DNA of 64,000 bases from an uncultured Dehalococcoidia bacterium (GTDB lineage: Bacteria; Chloroflexota; Dehalococcoidia; Lucifugimonadales; UBA3495): contig OX638345.1 of NCBI GenBank assembly GCA_951813535.1, forward strand, positions 1,857,158 to 1,921,157, in the 5' to 3' direction. The position numbers were made by a program, and so were the translations under genes. Numbering within the stretch: position 1 is the first letter of the stretch; each line of letters opens with the position of its first letter. Below, piece after piece: positions 51,741 to 60,937 of this stretch. The notes below the pieces were generated by a model that made no database searches, was not told where the DNA came from, and worked only from the letters and a program-made list of their open reading frames with translations.

Positions 51741-52691
51741 TCAGATCGACTGCGCGACTTTGCCGAGCAGGTTGATGGTTTGTTCCATGTCCGCCGCCGG
51801 GTCGTCGCTGGCCGTCACCGGTGTCACCAGCAGCTCGGAGATGCCCATGTCCAGCATTGCCACCATGCGCTCGCCGACGGTGTCTGCGTCCCCGGTGAGC
51901 ACTGTGGCCTCGATCATGGCGTCGCTCCAGGTCTCTTCCGCTGCCTCGGGGTAGCCAGCGGCCGCCCACATGCGCTGGTAGTAGGGCAGTCGCGGGTAGT
52001 TGGACAGCTGCTGCTGGACTGCCAACCGTGTGGCGCCCGCGTCAGTGCTGATGCACACCGGCGCGTGGGCGATCAGCGGCGGAGTTTCCCGCTCAGCCTG
52101 GTCGGAACCTCGTTGCATTGCCGGCAGCGCCTTGTCTCGCAGGTACACCGCCGGGCTCACCCAGCTGATGGCCCCGTCGGAAATTTCGCCGCACAGTTCA
52201 AACGAGCCTTCCTGCAATGCAGACGCCATCACCGGCACGTCCACCGGCCTCGGGATGCTGGCATGAGCGGTGTATTCCCGGCCGTCGAAATCCACTGAGC
52301 CTTCATGCAAAAGGGCCCGCAGGATTTGTAGATACTCTCGCAGATTGGTCAGCGGCGCCCGGAGACTGTAGCCAAACATTGAGCGCATGGTCGGGCGGTG
52401 GCTCGGGCCCACGCCCAGGCGCAACCGTCCGGGCGCCAGTTGGTCCAGCACCTGCACCTGCTGTGCCGCTACGATGGGGTGGCGCGGGTAGGTCGGGACG
52501 ATGGACGTCCCGAACACGATGCTGTCCGTCTGCACCGCCCCCGCCGCGAAAAGGGTCAGAGCGTCGAGGCCGGTGCCTCCGGTGGTGAGCCACGCGGCGT
52601 GCACGCCGGCCGCTTCCGCCCTGCGCATGAGGTCAAGGGATGCTTCGGCGTTCGGCGCTCCTGCGTGGATGCCGATCCGTTTGGTGGGCAT
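51741..52691 (-). CDS. Luciferase-like F420-dependent oxidoreductase
   Basis: The 316 residues carry RIGIHAGAPNAEASLDLMRR, a central FGTSIVPTYPRHPIVAAQQV and LAPGRLRLGVGPSHRPTM. PVDVPVMASALQEGSFELCG then DGAISWVSP follow. The pattern VPTYPRHP and GVGPSH is usual for F420-dependent LLM proteins. I chose the ATG at 52691 behind GAGG; the frame is open to 52787 through a hairpin repeat. It is one of three LLM genes in the window. Confidence 0.84.
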   Translation of the reverse strand: MPTKRIGIHAGAPNAEASLDLMRRAEAAGVHAAWLTTGGTGLDALTLFAAGAVQTDSIVFGTSIVPTYPRHPIVAAQQVQVLDQLAPGRLRLGVGPSHRPTMRSMFGYSLRAPLTNLREYLQILRALLHEGSVDFDGREYTAHASIPRPVDVPVMASALQEGSFELCGEISDGAISWVSPAVYLRDKALPAMQRGSDQAERETPPLIAHAPVCISTDAGATRLAVQQQLSNYPRLPYYQRMWAAAGYPEAAEETWSDAMIEATVLTGDADTVGERMVAMLDMGISELLVTPVTASDDPAADMEQTINLLGKVAQSI

Positions 52692-52755
52692 GGCGATACC
52701 TCGTTCCGGGGATTGTCGGGTTTTGGCTATCCTAACACCGGCCATGGAATTTGTA

Positions 52756-52781
52756 GAGGACGGGTTTATTGCCCCGTCCTC
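52756..52781. repeat. 9-bp hairpin (GAGGACGGG ... CCCGTCCTC)
   Basis: A perfect 9-bp stem with an 8-base loop (TTTATTGC) sits between the CoA-transferase stop (52814) and the LLM start. It may be a terminator-like or dispersed hairpin, without a U-tract. Confidence 0.55.
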
Positions 52782-52813
52782 CATCAATCTCCGCGGGCGT
52801 CATGCCGGCCGGA

Positions 52814-54112
52814 TCAGCCGACCCCGGGCGCGTAGTCCGAGCCTATGTGCCCGGCCGCTTCGAAGGCGGCGTACTCCGCCGCGGAGTACCCCAGCAGATC
52901 CCGATACACGTACTCGTTGTCCTGTCCGAACATCACCGGTCCACGGCGGATGCCCAGCGGCGTCGCCGACATCTTGTACAGCGGACCCGGATACAGGTGT
53001 GTGCCGCAATCTTCCTGGTACGCTTCGCGGAAGAACTCGCGCGATTGGACGTGTGGGTCGGCGAAAACGTCGGCCTGGTTCATCACCACGCCTGCTGGGA
53101 TGCCCCGTTCCTGCAGGGCGTTCATCGCGGCTTCGGGTGATCGGTCGCGTGTCCACATCTCAATCGCCGGATCAATGTCCGCTTGCCGCGAGCGCCGACC
53201 CTCCGCGCTCTCGAGCTCCGGATCGTCCTTCAGGTGCTCTGCGCCGATGACGTCGCACAGCGCCCGCCATTGGTCGTGGTCGTAAACCGTGACGACCACC
53301 CACCGGTTCTCGCCGGCGCATGGATAGCAGTTCTGCAAAGCCCACGGGTGGCGGTTCCCCAGCGTTTCATGCGTGCGCCCGTTCATCGCGTAGTCCAGGT
53401 AATACTCTCCGAGGAAAGGGAAAACGTTCTCGGCCTGACCCAGTTCCACCAACTGGCCCTCACCCGTCCGCTTCCGGTGCCGGAGAGCGGCCAACACCGC
53501 AAATGCGCCCTGGGCGCCGCCGGCCGCATCGGACATCAGCACGGTGGTGTTGTACGAAGGGTCAGTGTCCTCGTACCCCCGCAGCATGGTGTGTCCGACG
53601 ACACCTTCGATGTGCACGCCGTGGGCCCGGTAGTCACGATAGGGGCCGTCGCTCCCGTACGCCGGCATTCGCAGCATGATGATGTCGTCCTTGACCGCGC
53701 GCAACGACTCGTAGGAAATGCCCAGCTTTTCCATGGTCTCGGTGGGGTTGTTCTCGATCAGCACGTCGCTGATCGCCACCAGCCGGTCGAATATCTCCCG
53801 ACCGCCCGGATCCAGCAGGTTCACGGTCATGCTCTTCTTGTTGCGGGCATGGGAGTTGAACATGGGCGAACGGTTGAAGGGATGGTCCCCCGGCACTCGC
53901 CCCGGCGTGCCCCCCGAGTAGAGCGGCAGGTTGTCGATCACCGCCTGGGAGAGATGAGGCGCGGCTCCTCGCGTCAGAGGTACGAAGGTCTTGGTGGACT
54001 CGACGCGGATCACCTCCGCCCCCAGGTCCGCCAGGAAGGAGCCGCAGTAGGGCCCAGCCCATACCACGGTGATTTCCAGGACACGCAGACCTTCCAGCGG
54101 CAGGCGAGGCAT
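52814..54112 (-). CDS. CaiB/BaiF family III CoA-transferase
   Basis: The 432 residues start MPRLPLEGLRVLEITVVWAG then CGSFLADLGAEVIRVES. The core has PAYGSDGPYRDYRAHGVHIE and VLMSDAAGGAQGAFAVLAAL, followed by GEGQLVELGQAENVFPFLG. The usual Asp nucleophile is not unambiguous here; in this branch it lies near HGVHIEGVVGHT, which lacks Asp and offers a Glu instead. I chose the ATG at 54112. Its start is one base after the stop of the CoA-transferase upstream, so the pair is coupled and may work as a heterodimer. Confidence 0.83.
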   Translation of the reverse strand: MPRLPLEGLRVLEITVVWAGPYCGSFLADLGAEVIRVESTKTFVPLTRGAAPHLSQAVIDNLPLYSGGTPGRVPGDHPFNRSPMFNSHARNKKSMTVNLLDPGGREIFDRLVAISDVLIENNPTETMEKLGISYESLRAVKDDIIMLRMPAYGSDGPYRDYRAHGVHIEGVVGHTMLRGYEDTDPSYNTTVLMSDAAGGAQGAFAVLAALRHRKRTGEGQLVELGQAENVFPFLGEYYLDYAMNGRTHETLGNRHPWALQNCYPCAGENRWVVVTVYDHDQWRALCDVIGAEHLKDDPELESAEGRRSRQADIDPAIEMWTRDRSPEAAMNALQERGIPAGVVMNQADVFADPHVQSREFFREAYQEDCGTHLYPGPLYKMSATPLGIRRGPVMFGQDNEYVYRDLLGYSAAEYAAFEAAGHIGSDYAPGVG

Positions 54113-54113
54113 C

Positions 54114-55385
54114 CTAATCCCCCTCCGCGTTGACCAATATCGCCCCAGCGTCGCTGAGACCGGCAATTTGCGTAGCCGAGTAACCCATCTCAGCCAGCAC
54201 TTCCTTCGTGTGCTGTCCCAGCAACGGCGCGGTGCTTCTCAGCCGCCACGGCGAGCCGTTCATGATGAACGGACGTCCCGGGTACCTCATTCGTCCCGCG
54301 ACCGGGTGGTCGCCCTCGGCAAACACGCCCCGCGAATTGAATGACGGGTCCACGTCGAGATCCGCCATCGTGTTGATCGGACCTGACAGCACCCGGTTCT
54401 GCTGGGCGGCGCTCCAGGCCTCTGCCCTGGTGCGCTCGAGTATCCACGGCAGGAAATATTCCCCCTCGAATTCCTCCTGCATTTCCGCATTGCCCTGAGA
54501 GGATGGGTCCTTCCATCGCTCGGCCCCCAATTCCGCCGGATTGCCCAGCATCGCCACGGCCCTGGGGAAGTACATGCGGCTGCCGTTTATCTGGAGGTAC
54601 CCGTCCGAGCATGGATAAACCGCGTTAGGGTAGCCGCCGGACCCGCCCGAAGCCGGCCGGTGACTCAGTTCCCCCGTGTACTGGTATGCCAATAGCGCGC
54701 TCTGCCGCCGGTCGACCGATCCCAACTGCGTTTCCAGGATGGCAATGTCGACGTGTTGTCCGATCCCTCCCTCCGCCTCGTCGTCGGTCCAAAAGGAGCC
54801 GGCCAGCGCCGCTCCCATGGTCGCCACGGCTGCCACCGCCCCGGCCTGGTACAGCCCAACGTTCCCGCCAAGTTTCAGGGGCTCCCGATCCGCCAGGCCG
54901 GTGGAGTGCATCTCCCCGCCCATGCCGTAGAAAACGATTTCCGAGCCGCGATAGTCCCGATACGGACCCGTCTGGCCGAAGTTCGAGATGCTGGTGTAGA
55001 CGAGCGCGGGGTTGATGCTGCTCAAGCGTTCGTAGCCAATCCCCAATCGGTCCGCCACACCCGGCCGGTAGCTTTCCACCACGATGTCGGCCCACCCGGC
55101 AAGACGTTCCACGATATCGACGACCGCGCTGCACTTCAGGTCAACGGCGATGCCGCGCTTGTTGGTGTTGAGGTGCAGGAACTGGGCGCTCTTTTCCGGA
55201 TGCGGCTCGTCGCCCGGGTACGGTCCCATCCGGCGGGACCCGTCACCGTCCGGCGGACGTTCCACCTTGATCACGTCCGCGCCGTAGTCTGCCAGCAGCT
55301 TCGTGCAGTACGGCCCCGCCACGTAGTGGGTGAAGTCCAGGACTTTGAGGCCGCTCAGGGCGCCTTCAGGCATACTCGTTATCAT
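54114..55385 (-). CDS. CaiB/BaiF family III CoA-transferase
   Basis: The 423 residues begin with GLKVLDFTHYVAGPYCTKLL then ADYGADVIKVERPPDGDGSR, the classic start of the family. NTNKRGIAVDLKC, ESYRPGVADRLGIGYERLSS, ISNFGQTGPYRDYRGSEIV and GQHVDIAILETQLG follow. The nucleophile position falls at GSEIVFYGMGG, where Glu replaces Asp, as in the partner gene. Both genes thus show a changed active-site residue. ATG 55385 or ATG 55373 could be the start; neither has a strong ribosome site. It is the first gene of the minus-strand pair. Confidence 0.83.
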   Translation of the reverse strand: MITSMPEGALSGLKVLDFTHYVAGPYCTKLLADYGADVIKVERPPDGDGSRRMGPYPGDEPHPEKSAQFLHLNTNKRGIAVDLKCSAVVDIVERLAGWADIVVESYRPGVADRLGIGYERLSSINPALVYTSISNFGQTGPYRDYRGSEIVFYGMGGEMHSTGLADREPLKLGGNVGLYQAGAVAAVATMGAALAGSFWTDDEAEGGIGQHVDIAILETQLGSVDRRQSALLAYQYTGELSHRPASGGSGGYPNAVYPCSDGYLQINGSRMYFPRAVAMLGNPAELGAERWKDPSSQGNAEMQEEFEGEYFLPWILERTRAEAWSAAQQNRVLSGPINTMADLDVDPSFNSRGVFAEGDHPVAGRMRYPGRPFIMNGSPWRLRSTAPLLGQHTKEVLAEMGYSATQIAGLSDAGAILVNAEGD

Positions 55386-55583
55386 CTGCGTGTTCGTCGC
55401 GCCGAATGGGCTACCTTTGCATAATTCGCGGTACCGGTCAACTTGGAAAGTAGTACCGTTTCACCGGTCTTGTGTAGACTCTGATTGCTGGCCGGGATAG
55501 AGGCGCGGCTCAAGCGCCGCACAATTCGTCGGCAGTCTCGATTACACGGCGCGGTCTCGTTGCGCCAATCAGCAAGGAAACAA

Positions 55584-56057
55584 ATGCGGAATTTTGAACT
55601 TGGGAAAATCCTCCCCTGTACGCCGGATGAAGCGTGGAGCGCGGTGATCGATTTTCGTTCTCGCACCATTCACGGGCCGGCCTATCGACGATCTGATTTG
55701 CCTGACGGGCCGGAACCCAGACCGGGGAACCGCATCGAGCTACAAATCGGACGGGACAAATTCACCAGCCTCATCACCGCGGTTCAGCAACCGGAGACTT
55801 TCAGCCACCGTACCGTGGGCCCCGGATTTTCGGTAGAGTTTTCCTACCGGGTTAGGCTCTGCTCCGACGCGGATTCCGGATATACTTCGGATGACCACGG
55901 CAACGCACACCTCACGGTGCAGTCCGAATACGGCGGTTGGTTGGGGACGTTAATCGCCCGGCTGCGACCCGGAGCATGCCATCGTTACGTATCCGGTGAG
56001 TTGGCCGCGATAGAATCTGCATCCAAATCCGTGTCCGCGGAACCCGTCGCCGACTGA
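55584..56057 (+). CDS. SRPBCC (START/Bet v1-like) family protein
   Basis: The 157 residues follow the SRPBCC pattern: FELGKILPCTPDEAWSAVID at the start, NRIELQIGRDKFTSLITAV and FSHRTVGPGFSVEFSYRVRL in the sheet, and the C-terminal helix YVSGELAAIESAS. Such proteins bind hydrophobic ligands; the ligand is unknown. AAGGAAA sits before the ATG at 55584, and the frame opens earlier at 55485. The 198-base divergent gap 55386-55583 contains a TAGACT at 55475 that could be a -10, but no clear -35. Confidence 0.75.
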   Translation: MRNFELGKILPCTPDEAWSAVIDFRSRTIHGPAYRRSDLPDGPEPRPGNRIELQIGRDKFTSLITAVQQPETFSHRTVGPGFSVEFSYRVRLCSDADSGYTSDDHGNAHLTVQSEYGGWLGTLIARLRPGACHRYVSGELAAIESASKSVSAEPVAD

Positions 56058-56066
56058 CGCCAGTTT

Positions 56067-56120
56067 GTCGATGCTTCTCGCCGGGTCGATGCCTATTACC
56101 GGGTCGATGCCTCTCACTGG
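56067..56120 (+). repeat. Three 18-bp tandem direct repeats before oligopeptidase B
   Basis: Each unit starts GTCGATGC and ends CCGG or CTGG (56067-56084, 56085-56102, 56103-56120), followed by a partial unit AGCGATGAA. The repeats are in frame with the oligopeptidase gene but have no in-frame start codon after the preceding stop. They are therefore likely an untranslated leader or protein-binding array. Confidence 0.8.
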
Positions 56121-56129
56121 AGCGATGAA

Positions 56130-58205
56130 ATGACCACCGGCAGCGGGTTGCCCAACCCTCCCTCCGCGCCCCGGCGCGCCCACACCGATACGATCCACGG
56201 GGACGCGCGCGTCGACCCATGGCATTGGCTGCGGGATCAGGAAGACCCCGAGACGATGCAGTACCTGCGCGCCGAGAATGAATACACCGAGGCATTCCTG
56301 GCTCCTTTGTCGTCCTTGCAGGAGCGGATCTACGACGAAATTCGGGGACGCATCAAGGAGGACGACAACTCCGTTCCCGAAAAGGAAGGAGACTTCTATT
56401 ACTACGTCCGCTACGAGGAGGGTGGCCAGTATCCAATCTATTGCCGGCGTTCGGGTTCAGACGACGGTCCCGAGGAAATCCTCCTGGACGTAAACTTGCT
56501 GGCTGAGGGCCGCGAATACACCCAGGTCGGATCTTTCGAAAACAGCCCCGATCACCGCCTTGTCGCTTACGGCGTGGACTTTGACGGTTCGGAGCAGTTC
56601 ACGATCCGGGTCCTGGATCTGGAAACGAGACAAACCCTGGCCGACGAGATTCCGAACACCTATTACAGCCTCGAGTGGGCCAACGACAATCGCACCTTCT
56701 ATTACTCGATGTTGGACGAGCACCATCGCCCGGTTTACGTCTATCGCCACACCCTGGGCGCCGACCCGTCCGCCGACGAATTGGTCTACCGCGAGGAGGA
56801 CCCGAGATTTTTTGTTGGCGTCGGCAAGTCCAACAGCGGCCGGTTCATCTACGTGGCCGCCGGCGGCAATAACATGTCTGAATGGCGGTACCTGGACGCC
56901 GCCGACCCGGCTTCAGCACCGGTGCTGATCGAACCACGCGCCACCGATTTCGAATACGACGTGGTGGACCACGGCGAACGATTCTTCATCCGGCACAACG
57001 GCCAGGGCGCCAGGGATTTCATGCTGTCCACCGCTCCAATCGATGATCCCGGCTGGGAGCGCTGGTCCGATTTCATGGCCCATGAGCCCGGCCGTCCCAT
57101 CCGAGGCATAGAAGCCTACCGCGATCACCTGGTCGTCGCCTGCCGTCAGGAAGGCCTGCCCCAGGTCATGGTGCTCCGTCTTTCCGACGGGGACGCCCAC
57201 TACGTCTCCGGCGTCGATGAGGACGACTTCGCCATGTCACCCCGCGGCGGCCGCGAGTTCGACACCGCCACGCTGCGGTTCGGCTACACGTCCCTCAAGA
57301 CCCCGGCGGCCGTTTACGACTACGACATGACGACCCGTGAGCGCACCCTGCGCAAACAGCAGGAAATACCGTCCGGATACGACGGCAGCCAATATGAAAC
57401 CCGCCGCCTTTGGGCGACGGCTCGGGACGGTGTCGCCGTTCCGCTCAGTCTGCTGAGGCGACAGGACACCCCGGTTGATGGCAGCGCGCCTCTCTACCTG
57501 TACGGTTACGGTAGCTACGGTTTGAATATGGACGCGAATTTCAGCGTTTCCGCGCTGAGCCTGGTCGAACGTGGCTTCATTTTTGCCATCGCCCACATTC
57601 GGGGCGGCATGGAAATGGGATGGGACTGGTACGAAAACGGCAAACTCCTGAACAAGCGGAACACTTTCAACGACTTCATAGACTGTGCCGAGTACCTGGT
57701 CGCCGAGGGTTACACGTCGGGAGGCCGCATTGCTGCTGCCGGTGGCAGCGCTGGCGGTATGCTGATGGGAGCGATTATCAACGAACGTCCCGACCTCTTC
57801 GGCTGCGTGGCGGCCCATGTCCCGTTCGTCGACGTCCTGAATACCATGCTGGACGATTCCTTGCCCCTCACCACCATGGAATACAACGAATGGGGAAATC
57901 CCAACGACGAAGAGTTCTACCGCTACATGCGCACGTATTCACCTTACGACAACGTGCGTGAGCAGGATTATCCGCCCATGCTGGTCACCGCCGGTATCAG
58001 CGACCCGCGCGTAACCTATTGGGAACCGGCGAAGTGGGTTGCCAAGTTGCGCACCATGCGGACCGACAGCAATCCGCTCCTGCTCAAGACCCACATGGAT
58101 TCGGGCCACGCCGGCGCCTCCGGCCGATTCGAGCGCATCAAGGAGGTCGCCGAGGAATACACTTTTGTCCTCCACGCCCTCGGCTTGGCCGATGCGTCCC
58201 CCTGA
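56130..58205 (+). CDS. ptrB: S9A prolyl oligopeptidase-family peptidase (oligopeptidase B type)
   Basis: The 691 residues have an N-terminal beta-propeller (HGDARVDPWHWLRDQEDPET, YYYVRYEEGGQYPIYCRR) and a C-terminal alpha/beta hydrolase domain. The catalytic triad is Ser540 in GGSAGGMLMG, Asp625 in ISDPRVTYWEP and His660 in DSGHAGASGR. The length and motifs match oligopeptidase B, which cuts small peptides after Arg or Lys in the cytoplasm. No signal peptide is seen. GGAG seven bases before the ATG sets the start. The leader carries 18-bp tandem repeats. Confidence 0.92.
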   Translation: MTTGSGLPNPPSAPRRAHTDTIHGDARVDPWHWLRDQEDPETMQYLRAENEYTEAFLAPLSSLQERIYDEIRGRIKEDDNSVPEKEGDFYYYVRYEEGGQYPIYCRRSGSDDGPEEILLDVNLLAEGREYTQVGSFENSPDHRLVAYGVDFDGSEQFTIRVLDLETRQTLADEIPNTYYSLEWANDNRTFYYSMLDEHHRPVYVYRHTLGADPSADELVYREEDPRFFVGVGKSNSGRFIYVAAGGNNMSEWRYLDAADPASAPVLIEPRATDFEYDVVDHGERFFIRHNGQGARDFMLSTAPIDDPGWERWSDFMAHEPGRPIRGIEAYRDHLVVACRQEGLPQVMVLRLSDGDAHYVSGVDEDDFAMSPRGGREFDTATLRFGYTSLKTPAAVYDYDMTTRERTLRKQQEIPSGYDGSQYETRRLWATARDGVAVPLSLLRRQDTPVDGSAPLYLYGYGSYGLNMDANFSVSALSLVERGFIFAIAHIRGGMEMGWDWYENGKLLNKRNTFNDFIDCAEYLVAEGYTSGGRIAAAGGSAGGMLMGAIINERPDLFGCVAAHVPFVDVLNTMLDDSLPLTTMEYNEWGNPNDEEFYRYMRTYSPYDNVREQDYPPMLVTAGISDPRVTYWEPAKWVAKLRTMRTDSNPLLLKTHMDSGHAGASGRFERIKEVAEEYTFVLHALGLADASP

Positions 58206-58211
58206 GCTTGC

Positions 58212-59012
58212 CTATAGCCCGATGAACCTCCGGGCGTTTTCCCCCAATATGCCCTCCACCTGGTCCGAAGTCAGCGGCAGCGACGCCAGGAATTCCGACT
58301 CGCTGCCCATGTCGACCAGGGGATAGTCGGTGCCGAAACAGACCTTGTGCGCCCCGTGCTTGTCGATGATCTGCGTCAGCGTGTCGGCCGTAAGTTCACG
58401 AATTGACGGAGGCCAGGTCGTGTCCACCAGCACGTTCTCGTGGCCCATCAGCGCGCGCTCCGCCTCGTCCAGCATGTAGAACCCGCCCAGGTGCAGGGCG
58501 ATGACCTTCAGCTTTGGGAACCGTCGCACGATGTTGGCGATCCGCTCCGGCGCGGCGTAGAGCGGCGCGTCCGGCCCCTGGTGCGGCAGCCGGCCGGCAT
58601 GGATGGACAGGGTCATGTCCTCGCCCAGCTCTTCGTAAACCGGGAACCACTGGGGATCGTCAGGGTAGAACCCGTTGATCACCGGGTGCATCTTGATGCC
58701 CTTGACGCCGTGTTCCCGCAGGTACCGTATCTCGCCGGTTTTGTCCGGAAGGTTTGGGTGTACCGCGCCAAAGGGGACCAGCATGTCGTCGGCTATGGCG
58801 ATGAGCCAGTCATTCGCCCGGCGCACCTGGTCCGCTCGCGCCGCCACTCCCAGCACGATCGACTTGTCCACCCCTGACGAAGCCATGTGCGCCTTGATGC
58901 CGTCCACCGTATTGGCGGCGATGGGCTCGAAACCCAGCTCCGACTCCATGTTTTCGGCCACCGCGCCGGCGATGCGGTCCGGCCATACGTGGGTGTGAAC
59001 GTCAACGCGCAT
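58212..59012 (-). CDS. Amidohydrolase-2 family metal-dependent hydrolase
   Basis: The 266 residues have the family start MRVDVHTHVWPDRIAG (the metal HxH), VKGIKMHPVINGFYPDDPQW, ALHLGGFYMLD with another His, and CFGTDYPLVDMGSES with the catalytic Asp. This group includes ACMSD-like decarboxylases and lactone hydrolases; the substrate is unknown. I chose the ATG at 59012 after GGAGG, although the frame continues to 59189 across the trp promoter. The stop almost meets that of the convergent oligopeptidase gene. Confidence 0.87.
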   Translation of the reverse strand: MRVDVHTHVWPDRIAGAVAENMESELGFEPIAANTVDGIKAHMASSGVDKSIVLGVAARADQVRRANDWLIAIADDMLVPFGAVHPNLPDKTGEIRYLREHGVKGIKMHPVINGFYPDDPQWFPVYEELGEDMTLSIHAGRLPHQGPDAPLYAAPERIANIVRRFPKLKVIALHLGGFYMLDEAERALMGHENVLVDTTWPPSIRELTADTLTQIIDKHGAHKVCFGTDYPLVDMGSESEFLASLPLTSDQVEGILGENARRFIGL

Positions 59013-59045
59013 GATTGCCTCCGCGACCGGGGTAAACTCTGACCG

Positions 59046-59054
59046 TGCTATTAT
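59046..59054 (+). promoter_or_regulatory. Extended -10 promoter of the trp operon
   Basis: TGCTATTAT has the TGn extension, 38 bases before the trpD ATG. The short leader leaves no room for a trp attenuator or leader peptide. Confidence 0.5.
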
Positions 59055-59091
59055 AGTTTGCGAAACTGCTTTCTCCAGCTTGCGGTGAGCG

Positions 59092-60114
59092 ATGATCCGA
59101 GAGGCCATATCAGCGGCGACGGCCGGCGACTCCCTGTCCATGGACGACGCCGTGACGGTCATGCGCGAGGTTATGGAGGGAGAGGTCACCCCGGCGCAGT
59201 TGGGGTCCTATCTGACGGCCCTTGCGCTCAAGGGCGAGACCCCCGAGGAAATCGCCGGTTTCGCCACCGTAATGCGCGAAAAGTCCCTGCGCGTCGCGTT
59301 GGATGGTACTGCCATCGACACGTGCGGCACTGGCGGCGACCGGAAAGGCACCTTCAACATCTCGACCGCCGCAGCTTTCGTAGTCGCCGGAGCGGGACTC
59401 ACCGTGGCGAAACACGGCAACCGGGCAGCATCCGGGGACTGTGGCAGCGCCGATGTGCTCGAGGCTCTCGGGGTCCGGATCGAGTTACCACCGGAATCCG
59501 TCGAACGCTGCCTGCGCGAAATCGGCATCGGCTTCATGTTCGCTCCGGCGTACCATCCGGCCATGCGCTACGCCGCGCCCGTTCGCCGCGAAATCGGCAT
59601 CCGTACCGTGTTCAACGTCTTGGGCCCCATGACCAATCCCGCTGGCGTCCCCTGCCAGCTTATCGGCGTGGGCTACCCCGAGGTTGCCGAGAAGATGGCC
59701 GAGGCCCTCCGCCTTTTCGGAACTCATCACGCCATCATCGTCCACAGCGACGACGGTATGGACGAGCTGTCCCTGGGCAGCGATACCGCCGGTTGGGAGG
59801 TGTTGGACGGAGAAATTCGACCGTACGTGGTCCGCCCCCGGGAACTCGGCCTTCCCCATGCCACGCCGGAGGACCTCCGCGGCGGTGATCCAGCAGCCAA
59901 CGCTGCGACCATGCGCGACATCCTGTCCGGTTCCGGTGGACCTGTGCGCGACGCCGTCGTGCTGAACAGCGGCGCGGCCCTGGTTGCCGGAGATATCGCG
60001 GTCACGCTTGCTGAAGGCATCGAGATGGCTGCGGCCTCCATCGCCGACGGCCGTGCGGCCGAAAAACTGGATGCGATGGTGGCGTTGACCCGCGAACTGT
60101 CCCCGCCGGAGTAA
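59092..60114 (+). CDS. trpD: Anthranilate phosphoribosyltransferase
   Basis: The 340 residues have the N-terminal helical domain (MEGEVTPAQLGSYLTALALK), the PRPP site DTCGTGGDRKGTFNISTAAA, KHGNRAASGDCGSADVLEAL and NVLGPMTNPAG. It attaches PRPP to anthranilate. It is the first gene of the trpD-C-F-B run. Confidence 0.96.
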   Translation: MIREAISAATAGDSLSMDDAVTVMREVMEGEVTPAQLGSYLTALALKGETPEEIAGFATVMREKSLRVALDGTAIDTCGTGGDRKGTFNISTAAAFVVAGAGLTVAKHGNRAASGDCGSADVLEALGVRIELPPESVERCLREIGIGFMFAPAYHPAMRYAAPVRREIGIRTVFNVLGPMTNPAGVPCQLIGVGYPEVAEKMAEALRLFGTHHAIIVHSDDGMDELSLGSDTAGWEVLDGEIRPYVVRPRELGLPHATPEDLRGGDPAANAATMRDILSGSGGPVRDAVVLNSGAALVAGDIAVTLAEGIEMAAASIADGRAAEKLDAMVALTRELSPPE

Positions 60115-60129
60115 GCAAGGAGACGATAC

Positions 60130-60927
60130 ATGCCAAGCATTCTGGACCAAATCGTCGCCAAAAAGCGGGAAGAACTTGCCGTGTCGATGGCCGCAGTTCC
60201 GCTGTCGGCGTTGCGCGACACCATAGCCGCGCGGCCGCCGCCTCTGGACTTCGCCTACGCCCTGCGGGGCGATGGCGTCAGCCTCATCGCCGAGGTCAAG
60301 AAGGCGTCCCCGTCCAAGGGCCTGCTCCGGGAGGATTTCCAACCGACCGAACTCGCGGCTACCTACTCCGGCAACGGCGCCACCGCAATATCCGTGATCA
60401 CTGACGGCCATTTCCTGGGCGAACCGGCACACCTGACCGCGGTCAAGGAAAGCGGTGCATCGGGATCCTCACCGGTCCTGCGCAAAGACTTCCTTTTCGA
60501 CCCCTATCAAGTGTACGAGGCGCGGGGCATCGGCGCCGACACCTTCCTGCTGATCGTTGACATCCTCTCCCCGTCACAGTTGTCCGAACTGATCCACCTG
60601 GGCTCGGAATTGGGGATGACGCCGTTGGTGGAGACGCACGACGCCGAGGAGATTGCCACAGCTGTGGCGGCCGGAGCCGAGGTCATCGGGATCAATAACC
60701 GCGACCTGCACACCTTCGTCACCGACCTGGCCACCACCGAGTCGCTGGCCCCGTTTATCCCCGCCGGCAAGATCATCGTCAGCGAAAGCGGCATCAGCAC
60801 GCCGGAAGACATGGCCAGGTTGGAACCCTTCGGAATCAACGCCGTGCTGGTAGGCGAGGCGCTGGTCACTGCGGACGACACCGCTGCCAAGGTCCGCTCC
60901 CTCACCGGCGCGCCGGTTCGGGTTTAG
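60130..60927 (+). CDS. trpC: Indole-3-glycerol phosphate synthase
   Basis: The 265 residues contain ILDQIVAKKREEL, the catalytic SLIAEVKKASPSKGLL, SVITDGHFLGEPAHL, LRKDFLFDPYQVYEARGIGA and ESGISTPEDMARL. It closes the pyrrole ring of indole-glycerol phosphate. It lies 15 bases after trpD with AAGGAG in the gap. Confidence 0.96.
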   Translation: MPSILDQIVAKKREELAVSMAAVPLSALRDTIAARPPPLDFAYALRGDGVSLIAEVKKASPSKGLLREDFQPTELAATYSGNGATAISVITDGHFLGEPAHLTAVKESGASGSSPVLRKDFLFDPYQVYEARGIGADTFLLIVDILSPSQLSELIHLGSELGMTPLVETHDAEEIATAVAAGAEVIGINNRDLHTFVTDLATTESLAPFIPAGKIIVSESGISTPEDMARLEPFGINAVLVGEALVTADDTAAKVRSLTGAPVRV

Positions 60928-60937
60928 GGCAGCGGCG

